Shown: one piece after another, positions 30,031-41,900 of the stretch
How the letters are laid out: every line of letters begins with the position of its first letter
Numbering within the stretch: the first letter of the stretch is position 1
Assembly: GCF_047948215.1 (NCBI RefSeq)
Contig: NC_134461.1
Location: 84,530,103-84,594,102 of the forward strand
Direction: 5' to 3'
Length of the DNA stretch: 64,000 bases
From: Lycorma delicatula
Lineage: Eukaryota > Arthropoda > Insecta > Hemiptera > Fulgoridae
Notes under the pieces: generated by a model
What the model saw: the letters and a program-made list of their open reading frames with translations, nothing else
Databases searched by the model: none
What the model was told of the DNA's origin: nothing
Position numbers and translations under genes: made by a program

Positions 30031-30571
30031 GCCAGGTTATACAGATATTTATATATGGATTACTGTAATTGGTGATTAAAAGGATCTGAACTTTTTACAA
30101 ACCATAAAAAGTAATCTTTACAGCTTTGACTCATCTCACTGCTTCTTTCAAAGAACTTTATTACCGTGCAGTAGAACTGACTTTCATGTGTGTGCATTAT
30201 TTGCCTTGTTTGTATTTTTCTTAGTGACAGGATTTACTAAAAGCCACTCATTAAGGAATATACAGAATTTCCCTTCTGTGTAATTTCACCTGTTGCTAAT
30301 TGTTTAAGAACCATTTGGTAAAACGGATGCCAGATATAAATACAGTCAAAATGAGCTAACCATTCTATTATGCTTCAAAATGAATCAGCACATTAAATAG
30401 ACAGCTACTGTACTGTGATTGTGTTTAAAGCTTGTTGTTAGGTAGTGTATCATTGATAAATAAATATTAGCATTCATACTAAACTGATGATAGATACAAA
30501 ATTTGCCAATAAATTGTAGTAATGTAAAAGCATTGGTAATGTAAAAGCTCTGGAGCAAGTTAGCTTTTGGT

Positions 30572-33459
30572 CAGTGTCAGATTTACATATAAGCTGCACA
30601 AGCTATAGCTAGGGCCTCCACAAAAAATTGTCCAAGTGAGTAAGTGTCATATATACTTAAATGTACTACAGCATTATTTGTCTCTATGCCACACATCTGG
30701 GACATCCTGCACTCTTCACCCAATTTTTTTTTAGCATTATATGCATTTTACATGTATCATTTTATATGTAACTAATAAAAATTTTGAATTCTTAAAAATG
30801 TCATGCATTATATTATTTTTAAGGGTATGATTATAGTTACATTAAATATTCTGCCCACAGTTGCAAGATGTCAACCACAAGTTATAAAAGTGGAGTTCAA
30901 AAGAGGAAGAAGAAGCAAAGAGCTAAAGAAGAGCTTAGCAAGTTAACAAAATTAGAAAGTTTCTTAACAAAGATAGATAAGACACCTTATGGTCCCAAAG
31001 CCTCTGCCATAGTGAGTCGGTCACGGGAGGATATTCATTCTATTCCTGATACAGAACCTGGTACATCTGGTTGTATAGAATCTTTTTCAACAAATGAAGC
31101 AATAAATATTAATATTTACAAACTAGAGAGTAGTACAAGTACAGAAGATTCAGCGCATCAAAGAACAAACAGAATGATATTGAGTTATGGGGTGATTTAA
31201 GTAAATATGACATTTTATACTGGGTAGAAAAAGGTTTGGCAGTGTCAACACTCAAATGACTCATTTGAAAAATCAAAAAAGCTTTTTGCAAACCAAAACA
31301 ATTATTACTCAAAAAGCTTGTTCTATCCCAAATGAGCTAAGGGTGTGAAAAATATTGCAAAGAATGGTTAGTATATTCACCAGCAACTGGTCGTGTATAC
31401 TGTTTCGTGTTTAAACTCTTTTCAAATTTTTCTACATCATTATTATCATCAGATAGATTTTGTGATTGGTGAGACACCTATTTAGAAAACTCTGTAGATC
31501 ATAAACCAGCTTCACTAACATATTTTATAAAAAAATGTGGCTCAACAACTGACTGCCAACTAACAGAACAGATAAATAATAAATGGCAAAAATGGAATAA
31601 TAAACTGGAAAAATGTTCTTGAACAATTTGTGGCAGTCATAATTACTATGGCAGAGCATGGTTTACCTTTCAGAGGAGATGAGGAAGCATTTGGTTCTCC
31701 TCACAATGGCAAAGTGTCACATCTTATCCTTCTAAACCATGTGATGAATTTATCAAAATTATGGCATATAAAGTAAGAGAATCAATCTTGGATGATTTAA
31801 GAACTGCAGGGTATTTAAGTGTATCTGTAGGTTTCACTCCAGACCAGTCCCATATTGATCAACTCACTGTTATTATGAGGTATGTTTCACCACCTCACAA
31901 ATGAATGCAAAATAGATTTTACTAAGTGTCAAGACCAATCAAATAATGGTGCTGCCAATTTGTCTGGCAAATACAAGGGTATGCAAGAAATAATATTGAA
32001 GATTAATAAGTATGATTAATAACTATGTATATTCCACGTGCTGTTCATTCCTTGAATCTTGTTGGTAGAGCAGCAGTTGACTGTTGCTCAGATGCAGTAA
32101 ACTTTTTTGGAATTGTACAATAAATGTGTAATTTCTTTTTATCATCTACATATAGATGAGCAGTACTGTTGTTACTCTTCAAAAGTTCCAAAGTCTTTGT
32201 TAAAGACTAGATGGTAATCACATTCAATGGCCACAAGTGGAAATAATACTTGTTAATTATGATGGAATAATTTCTGCATTGCATCAGCTACATATTGATA
32301 CTGCAGAGAAAGGCAAAACAAGAAATCAAGCCATAAACATTTTGAATAAAATGGAGGAGTTTGAATTAATGGTAATGTTTTATTTAAGGAGTTACTTACT
32401 GGATGAATTTCACAAGACTAGTCAATCACTACAGACCCCCAAATTAGTCTAGATGTATGTAAGAAATTGTATGCTTCACTTTTGGATTATTTTAAAGGTT
32501 CCAGGGACATTTTTGATCATTTTGAAGAACAAGCAAAGGAAAAATTGCCTGATGATTTCAAGAAAAGCAGATCTAGAAGGCATATCAATAATGATGAAGA
32601 TGATGCTTTAGAGAACCTTGAGTCAAGAGACAAGTTCAGAATCAAAACATTTGTACCTGTGATGGATGCATTAGAGTCAAGTCTGGCACAGAGGGTCTCA
32701 GTATACAATGATCCTGCAAAAAATTTTCAATGTTGACAAAATATTAGAAGCTACAGAAGAAGAGATTATGGAGTTAGTGCTTTGTGCCAAACATATCCTG
32801 AAGATTGGACATGAATATTGTAGAACAAGCATTTTCTTCAATATGTTAGAAACAGTCAAGTCCATGGTTCACTGGAACATGATAATCTGACATATCAGAA
32901 TAGGGTAGTATTTAGCAATCGTGTCCAATCAGCATTTCCTAATGTAGAAGCAATTTTGAGATTGTTTCTTAGTATGATGGTTGCAAATTGCTCTGGAGAA
33001 AGATCTTTTTCTCAGCAGAAGACAGAAAATGAATTTAGAACAACTCATGATAAATTATGTTTCCACATCTGTATAGAAAGTGATAAACTATGCAGTTTAT
33101 CATTTGATGATGTCATCCCTGACATTGCTCTGGCAAAGGCAAGAAAGAAAATATTTAGTTTAATATAATTCCTTAATCCTTTTAACATGTCTAAAGAGAT
33201 TAGATAATAAATGTTTGTAATTTGTATTCTTTAAAAGAACGTTTTTTCTTTTTACCAAAGTTTGCATTATTAAGTTTGTTATGAATAAAAATGATTTTGA
33301 GTTAAAGATCTTTATTTTACTAGCAATATACATCTTAATTGTATTTCAATTTAACCCTCTAGATATCTGAAAATCATATTTGTCCAGACATATCTGGACT
33401 TATGAAGGGCCCCATATCTCAAATAGTTTACAGCCTCATCAAGTCTAAATCCGGCCCTG
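30572..33459 (+). mobile_element. hAT transposon with TIRs and 8 bp flanks
   Basis: The left end CAGTGTCAGATTTA and the right end (reverse complement CAGGGCCGGATTTA) are hAT-type TIRs. The flanking 8-mers CTTTTGGT (30564) and TCCTTGGT (33460) match at five of eight, including TTGGT, consistent with an aged target duplication. It contains a decayed transposase of the ZMYM1/DUF4371 hAT type. Confidence 0.75.
30868..33168 (+). pseudogene. hAT transposase of ZMYM1-like type, broken
   Basis: The start MSTTSYKSGVQKRKKKQRAK has a basic N-terminus. TTF-type zinc finger region traces follow (SPATGRVYCFVFKLF, ~31379). The middle then reads KVRESILDDLRTAGYLSVSV (~31771). YDGIISALHQLHIDTAEKGK (~32259) and KMEEFELMVMFYLRSYLLDE are next. 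The C-terminal hAT dimerisation region is LRLFLSMMVANCSGERSFSQ (~32956) with DKLCSLSFDDVIPDIALAKA. The reading frame is broken at least eight times, but block order matches intact insect relatives. It would have been roughly 750-800 residues. Confidence 0.78.
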
Positions 33460-33467
33460 TCCTTGGT

Positions 33468-35340
33468 AAGGATTTTTAAAAAAACTGTAGTTAGGATCAT
33501 GGTTCATCTATATTTCTTAATTGAATGTTAGATGATGCTGAGAAACTAAGATTTACTATTGAGATTGACTGTAATCACAACTAGCCCAGCATTACCGCTG
33601 ACAACATTGCTAAATCAATTTTGCATGTGCGATCATTACAGTTTAGGGGCATGTATAGACACACATGGCCTATCATTGTGGGAAAGATTGAGTGATAGAA
33701 ATATTACAATATACAAAATAGTAACTACATTTCAAGTAAAGATCAGCCCTTTCTTTCTTTCAGAATTCAACTCTGAAATATATAGTTCCAATAGCTCAAC
33801 TTTTTCAAACTAGCAAACGCCAAATCACAGTAGCTCTGAAAGAGTTACTATCAACATTTGGAAATCTTCAATTTCAACATGAATAACATAGTTGTACAAA
33901 TGATTTCTGCAAGTAGCAACTAATTATTTTAAGTTGTGTAGAAAACTGTAAACAAATTCAGTATTTTTCCAGGTCTACTGAACCGATCGGAATTTCTAGT
34001 AAATGGGCTTTGTAGTAAATATGTGGTTGGTATTTGATATACCGACCACATCGGTTTATTAAATTATTACTTTTTACTGAAATACTGTAAAATAGATCAT
34101 TACTTGCGTAAAAAAAATTGTACATGCTTATTTCTTTAAGTTTGGCATCCCTCATCGATATTTGATGGTTCGCGCAGTTTCCGTAATGGAATGTTTTTAG
34201 CTTACAATAATAACCTTTTTCATAAGTTAATTAATTCATGATAAGTTATTCTATCATGATAAAGTAATTTAATTAAACTATTACCTATTAAAATTTTCTG
34301 AGGATACATTTTGTTTAATTTAATTCTATTGTTATTGTATTATTTTTAAACTCTATTTTACTATTAAAATGTAAATAAGCGTTTCAAGATATTGATTTTA
34401 TTTTAAGGTTTCATTTTTTAAGAAAAACTGAATATAAATATTGCAATAATTTATTGAATTATCAAATAAGTATAACATAAGTAGAAAAGTATATAACAAG
34501 CATTGAAAAAATAAAACTAGTGATAAAAGAGAATTTATCTAGAACAGCAAAGGAAAAGTCGAGTACGATAAGTAATGACAGCTTTATTATTAGAAGAAAG
34601 AAACGAACTTGTAAGATTTATCTATTTAACATTTTATTAATGATCGAATAATGAATAGCTCCGAGGCCAATCGTGTAATGGAATGGAATGCAAAAGTGGC
34701 GGGAGTTTCACAAATTCTCCCTTCGAATTGCAGAACCTGGACAGTGTCCCTTGCTGCTGTATGATTCTGTATTCGGGCGTTTTTAAGGGTTTATTTTAAT
34801 GACGGGTCTAAGTTTCAAGTTTTGTTATATTTTACGGACGGATTTATGATTAGCATTCCATATTCGTTTGGACCACCGCCAATCGTGAATTACTTTCAAG
34901 AATATACCTTTAAAAGGAGTAAAATATCCCAACACTATAATTGAGCAAGACGGTATAATTTTCAATGCCCATTATTATTTTGGTCATGTGGTGCATTTTC
35001 CTCGTTAACTTTTCAATCTGTTGTTGCTAATGAAAAATGCAAATAATAATTCAAGAAGACTTTTATTTTACAAAATATTGATAAATATTTGTTTTAATTG
35101 TTTAATGTTTTATTGTAACAAATTTCTATTAAAATTCAAATATAGATTTTAAAAAAACTCGTAATAATCTTTATTTAAAATAAGAAACTTAATTTTTTCA
35201 TTTTATATTTTTATGATTATATAATTATAAATAAATAAATCGATATATTTATTATTTGTTTTAATTTTTAAAAATATTAATTTTTAATATTGAAATATTT
35301 TATATCTAATAAGAATTTTTAGATAACTGTTTTTCTTTAG
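33468..35340. other. Intergenic region upstream of MSH6, no gene seen
   Basis: AT-rich with an unassigned short hairpin at 34021-34051. A more GC-rich island at 34655-34900 includes TGGCGGGAG (34697). I could not assign a gene or promoter to that island. Confidence 0.5.
34021..34051. repeat. Imperfect hairpin
   Basis: ATGTGGTTGGTAT, a 5-base loop, then ATACCGACCACAT: 12 of 13 positions pair. Possibly the tip of an eroded small element. Confidence 0.6.
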
Positions 35341-35361
35341 CATTTCTTTCTGAATTGGCGG

Positions 35362-35371
35362 TTTGGCGGGA
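35362..35371 (+). promoter_or_regulatory. E2F-like site in the MSH6 promoter region
   Basis: TTTGGCGGGA, a good match to the E2F consensus, lies about 220 bp upstream of the MSH6 start codon in a locally GC-richer stretch (GGCGGTTTGGCGGGAGGG, AGCGCTCGCG). Mammalian MSH6 and other S-phase repair genes are known E2F targets. That this one is used is inference. Confidence 0.5.
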
Positions 35372-35592
35372 GGGTGAAAGCGCTCGCGTACATTGGAAAT
35401 GTCGTTTTGAGGTTGTGTCTTTGTGTCTGCTAAGTTTGTTAAGAGATTAGTTTTGATGTTTCTTATCCTTACGGTTATTTCTTGTGAATGACAGTTATTT
35501 TATTATCTATTTATTTGTATGATATATAATCTTTAACATAAATACTTCTGTTTAAACATTTTTATTTTGTCATAATTTGTTAATATATCGAA

Positions 35593-35914
35593 ATGTCCAA
35601 CACACTTCTTAATTATTTTACTAAATCACCTAGTGTTAATAGTAATAAAAATTCAATTAGTGAACCAAAAACTCCTAAAGGAAATTCTAAATCTGCTTCA
35701 AAGTCAAGTGCAAAGAAACAAAAGGATTTAGACAGTTCTACTCCTAAAGCGAAAAAACCTAAAACAGACGAGACTCCTAAAGCGAAAAAACCTAAAACAG
35801 ACGAGACTCCTAAAGCGAAAAAACCTAAAATAGACGAGACGCCTAAAAGTAGCAAAAAGAAAGACAGTAAAGAAAATGAAACTCCAAATGGAATGGAAGA
35901 CAGCCCTGACAGAG
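35593..35914 (+). CDS. MSH6: MSH6 exon 1 (PCNA-binding-like N-terminus, Lys-rich repeats)
   Basis: The ATG at 35593 follows a T/A-rich leader. The protein begins [13 protein letters not shown], matching the spacing of the MSH6 PCNA-interacting motif, though Gln is replaced and YF stands where FF is usual. Three 33 bp tandem repeats follow. The donor GTAGTA at 35915 leaves one base. Confidence 0.92.
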
Positions 35915-38900
35915 GTAGTATCCTTCATTTTTAGCTGATAGTAATATCGTGTGAAATCATTTTAAATTAAGAGAATAAATGATTTATGTATTCATTGAAC
36001 AGCATGATTAAACTTGATAATACATTGAACATTTTTATGTGATTTCCTTTCTTGTGAGTGTCCCGTTCAGTCGTTTAACAATTAGATTTTACTAAAATCG
36101 TGTGATTTTAGTAAAATCACTGACAACAGAAAAAATACATTACTGTAACATTTCACCTGATTTAATTCTAGTTTGCTAGTATTTTTAGTAAAAGAGGTTA
36201 CTGTATATTTTTGAAATTATAATGAAATATAAACTTTTCAACTCTAGAATATACAAATAAAGTGAACGTCCATGCTATGTACTATATTAGACACATTCAC
36301 ATATTGGCAAGTTCAAAAAGAGACCATACCAAGAATCAGAACTGATGTATCAGATTGCCTTATGGCAGCAGGAAGAATGTTTAAAAACAGACTTCAAACA
36401 TTAAAATTACAGTAAACACCAAATTATAAACAAATTCTTATTTTTATGTGATGCAAAATCCAAGAACTCAACATATTTGAACAGTTTAAATTGTGAACAC
36501 CAAGTTTCACAAACAGGTTTTGAATAAAAAAGAAAACCTGTACCAATTATATTGCTCCCCTACTTAAAAGTAGGGATTCTTTATCTTTTTAAACTTGCTG
36601 TCATTAGCAACTCTGCCTTTGGTAACTACTGGCTTTACCTGATAACCATGTAAACTATAAAAATTATTGGGCTACCACCAGAAAGAAAATGGAGTCAGAG
36701 TTGACTCCTTTACCAGATTACACCATGAGTCTCTGAAGATACTTTCTGTTCTCTGAGTCTGTAAAGGCCCAGAGACTTTATAGTCCCTGAAGTTTCTATT
36801 ACAAAAATGAAGGACCTAACAAGGTCTATAGAAAGAGGAAAGAGTGATGAGTAAGAAAATACATCCTTGTTGGATCTGTGATATAAAACAACTTGAAGGA
36901 AAACACTCTTCTTGAAATCCTTTCTCAAAGAAAACAAATCCTCTTTCTGGGAGCAGGTGTTCTCATTCCACCCACAATCCTCAGATCACCCCAATCTCCC
37001 TTTTACCCGATAATAGCAGAGAGCAAGTCATTCTGATTAATGGTTTTGCATTGACCAGCTTAAATAAATATTATCAAAATCTGTTTAAAGAAATAGTAAC
37101 ACAAAGTTTCTTTTCCCCCAGGAATTAAAGAGTTACCCAGCTTTGAGATAACATCTAAATATAAGAAAAATAATGCTTTTATGGCTTATGTTCACCCAAA
37201 ACTTTAATAGATCTGTAAAGTAATTTACCATATACTATAGTTTTTATATTTATACAATCATAGTTTTAAAAATTAATTGGATCTCTAATGTAGCATCTTG
37301 AATGTAATGATTCAGCAGTTGATGTGAAGTAGGTACTCAAATATTAGTCTACAGTCAGGTCTGAGTAATAGTGGTAATCTAGGTAAAGATGTTCAAATCA
37401 CATGTTCACATTTTTCACAGTTTATTAGTATTTTGGATAATAATGAAATAGATCTAACCGAAATAACCGAACAGTAGAATAAAATTTTGTTTATGCATGT
37501 AAAAATGGAATGATTTTAAATGAAGATAAAATTTTTATTAAATTTAAAATAAACATAATATATTGTATAATTTTTTAATTAATTTGTTTACTTGAGTGAC
37601 GAACAATAAAAATGTTTTTAATGAATATGTTGTAAGATTGTGCTGCATACTAAGCTTACATGAAGCACTTTATACTTGTTCTGATGTATGGTTGAGATTA
37701 TTGCCTGTTTTAATTGAAATTCTTTTTTACATTGTAAGAAAAAGTTAATATTTTCCTTTTGTGGTGTATTTTTACTTTTCGTATTAACACAAGAATTTGT
37801 ATCCTGTCTGCTAGAAATTTTTAAATTTACTTCTAAAAGTAAAATGAAGTTAAATCATAGAAATAATGAATCAAATTTTATATACAGGTTATTTTTATTT
37901 TTGTTTATTTTAGATCAGTCAGTTGATGATTATGAATCAGATCCAGATGGCTCTGGAAAGAAAAGAAAAAGAGTTTTAATTTTGGAAAGTGATGGCTCAG
38001 AAGATGAATATATTCCAGAATCAGGTATAATAAATTATAAAGAAATTAAGCTCTTAAAAACTATTTTAAAGGGATTATCAGTGAACATTTTGTATACAGT
38101 GGTTTCTTCTATACTGACATTATTCTTCAACTGTTTACAATGTCATGAAATGCATATGCATTTTTTATTATAATACTGACTGTTTTGTATGCATAAATTA
38201 TGTAATTTTAAACATGAGATTTTGATGCTTTAAAATACAATTTAATTTTATTATTCCAATTACAAGCTAAATATTGAACTTTTAAAGAAACATTTGTTCA
38301 ACAAAAAACTTTTTAGATTATTTTTACAATTTCAGATCAAGGTGAGAGTTCAGAAAGTGAAGAAAGTGTTGTTGAGAGTACAGAACCTGAAAGCAATATG
38401 GATACTGAGGATGAGCCTACACCAAAGAAGGTTTGTTTTGTCTTTCTTCCTAACCATCTTTATTAAAATATATACACGTCTTTTAATGTATTTAAAATTT
38501 AAAAAATGTGTTATTTTTTATAGTCATTAGCAATTGAGATTTTCATTTGTAGTTTGTAAATAAATGACTTTTTTTTACATTTTTACTATTGTATTTTAAT
38601 TATTTGTTATTGTTGTAGGATAGAAATAGAAAGACTAGTTCAAATTCTAAAATGTCATCATCTAGAAATACAAAGAAAGTTGCAAAGAAACTGGAAGGTA
38701 GTTTTGCTATTCCAGCCAAACCTAAAATACAGTCTTCACAAGAATCTAATGTAATTGGGACTGAGGTAAGAAATGTTTTATTATTTTTATCACATTTCTT
38801 TTAAGGTTTCAGCTGGCAAAGTAAGTCATCAAAATACGTCAGCTGAATAGAAACTTCATCTGCTTTTGCTTAACATATAATATACAGGAAATGGTTTATG

Positions 38901-41900
38901 TTGTTTAAACATAGATTGTATTTTCTCCCTACTTTCTGTTGTTAATTTTTAAAATACTATTGCTTGAGACATCCATGTTTTATTTATAATTATTTAGCAG
39001 CAACAAGTTATTAATTATGTATAGATTATAGTTACTAATTAATGTGAACAGCATGTAGTGAAACTGCATCCACCATTATGTTAAATTTATGCAGTGTGTG
39101 GGAAAATGATTTATTTTTAATGTGCTTTATGTGTAGGTATTGTATCCTTATTTCACAACCTTAGTTCCAGTTATGCAACTCACAGATTTTCCAGGTGTCT
39201 AGATGTTGCTGGCCTTCATGGCACTAGTGGTAGTGTCTCGGCCTTTCATAGGGTTCGAATCCCAGTCAGGCATGGCATTTTTGCACATGTACAAATTATT
39301 CATGAAGCAGTACCTAATGGAGGTTAAACAAAAAAAAGTGTTACTTAACCGTCAGGTTGTCAGGGATACAGTTTATTATCTTTTTAAGGAATTTTTATTA
39401 CAAAAAAATAGTACTATTTTAAACCGTATTGAATACCTGCTGTGCTCATTAGTCATTAAAAGATGCCAACAAGGTGCAGTGAACTGTCCAGAACAGCATT
39501 GTAGTGATCTAACAGAATCTTTATATTGAATGTATTTTTGGCCACTGGACCATTGTCTGCTTGGGATGCTACTACCTAAGATGATCCAGGTTTTGTGGAT
39601 CCAGTTTATAATTTTTTATCCAAATATAAGAGTGAGCCTTAGGTATTCAGGACCAACTAGATTAATCTTCTCAGTTAATATTTTTATTTCAAAAATATAT
39701 TAAAAAATGTGCAATAAAAATTTCTTGATCCTACTTTTGATTAGGTTATTAGTTAAGATGAATATTAAAGCTAACCTTGATTTTTCATGCCCATGGCGGA
39801 CTGTCCAATTGGATATCAGCACTTGATAACCATAAATCATGTGGCTTTTTGTACATCTGAACCTATAGTTTGAAGGTTTTGCTCATTCAAAACGTAGTAG
39901 ATAGAGAAACTAATTTATAAGAAACAGCTTTTAAGCCGAACGAAGGTTTATTTCAACTTATGGTTTCCTTGATGTGGAACATATCATATTTAAATTCCAA
40001 ATACCTGTCACACACCATGCTAAAATTTCCTTACCTGCATTCAGTTGCCATAATTATTTGTTAAAATCCTACTTTTCTATGGCTTTGGTATTTGAATTAA
40101 TAATTACATCAATAATTTTAGTTTGATTTTTGATTTAATAAAATGCATTTGTGGTCAATTCAGTCCTTGTAGTTCTGCCCACTAGTCTAGTGGTTAACTT
40201 GTCAACACAAGTCAGCTGATTTTGAAGTCGAAAGTTCAAAGGTTCAAATCCTAGTAAAGGCAGTTACTTTTATATAGATTTGAATACTACATCATGGATA
40301 TCGGTGTTCTTTGGTGGTTGGGTTTCGATTAACTATATATTTCAGGAATGATCGACTTGAGACTGTACAAGATTACACATACATTTACATTCATACACAT
40401 CATAACAGATGTTATAATGTATTTTAAAAATAACACGTCATTAGCAGTTGAGATTTTCATTTCTAGTTTTGTAAGTAAATGGCTTTCTTAATTTTTTTAG
40501 TAGGGCATTTTAATTACTATTTTATTTTGTAGGATAGGAAAAGAAAGTCTAGTCAGTTTTGTTACCTAACCTCTAATTGTTTTTTTTTGTAGTTAATATT
40601 ATTGAAATATTTATAAGCTTTCATTTTATTTTGAACAAAATGACACCTCATTTGTAAAAATCCATTGACAAAAACAGTTGAGTTATCACAGACAATTAAC
40701 TTGGCAGTATGCTTGCGCACCATAATACAAAGCTGATAATTTTTTGACTGCTAAATGTAATAAAAATTATTAATAATAAATAATATAGTAAAAAATTGAT
40801 CAGCTTGCATTACGGTTTTACTTTATTTTGTTCAAAATAAAATGCTTAATAAATTTTATAATAAGTAAAAATGTGATAGAACAAATAATTACAAAGATAT
40901 TGAAGATTAAAAAATTTAGGTGGCTGCCATTTTGAAGGTGATCTCAAAATTGTTTAATTTGTAAAAGACACTAGTCTTAGATTTGCCAAATTTAATTGAA
41001 GTAGGTTTATCCGTTCTTGAAAAACAATTGTTTTTGTTGAAAATCAAAATGGTGTCCAGAAGGAAAACAAAGCAAAATAGTACTTATGTTAATATGAAAT
41101 TTTTGCTTATTTTGGTGACCTGAAGTTTGAGGAATATGTTCTGAAACATTTCATTTATGAGTTATAATTTTTAACAGTAATTTACAAGTAAGTGTGATAA
41201 TATTTGTTAAAAAATTTGTTGATGGATTGTTAAATGTCTTGTTATTTCAATAGTTTGATGAAGAAATAAATGAAGAATAGTTTGATGTATATTCATTTCT
41301 TCCTAATGTGTACATTGCAACTAGTGAACAATAAGAAACCGCTCCCCGTGGCCCAATTAAATGAGGATGTATGGCCTGTAAATGAGGTGTAATCTTGTAT
41401 GGACCCAACCCAACCATTCATGAGATATGTGATTAATTAAACCCCAGCCACCAAAGTACATGGGTATCCATTGCCTAGTATTCAGATCCATATAAAAGCA
41501 ACTAATTTTTACTAGAATTTGAACCTTAGAACCTTCAACGTTAGAAATCAACTGTTAAACTACTGATTTTTGGTGATAAGTTAACCACTTGACCAGCCTG
41601 GCGGGCTAGTTTTTAATGAATTTTTTTTTCTTAATTTTTACCTTTGTGGCAGTTGTAGGTTTTGCACATACTGTAGGTTTCCCTTGCTTGTACTTGAAAA
41701 TCAATTCTCACAAATTTCTAAATCTGTTTTGCTTTTTTGCCCTAATCTGTATCCTATTTTAATACAGTGCACCCTCAATTTACATGTAATTTTTTTTATC
41801 TGATTTTGGTTATACGTGTTTGAATAACTTAGGAAAATTATTTCTGAATACACAATAGGTTTCACTTATATGCGATAACATGATTATTATCATACTTTGT

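Noticed and set aside
35613..35928. Minus-strand frames opposite MSH6 exon 1
   Set aside because: Shadows of the Lys-rich repeat on the coding strand.
36710..36937. Minus-strand ORF in MSH6 intron 1 as a hidden gene
   Set aside because: No recognisable family, no splice or promoter context, and no second supporting signal.
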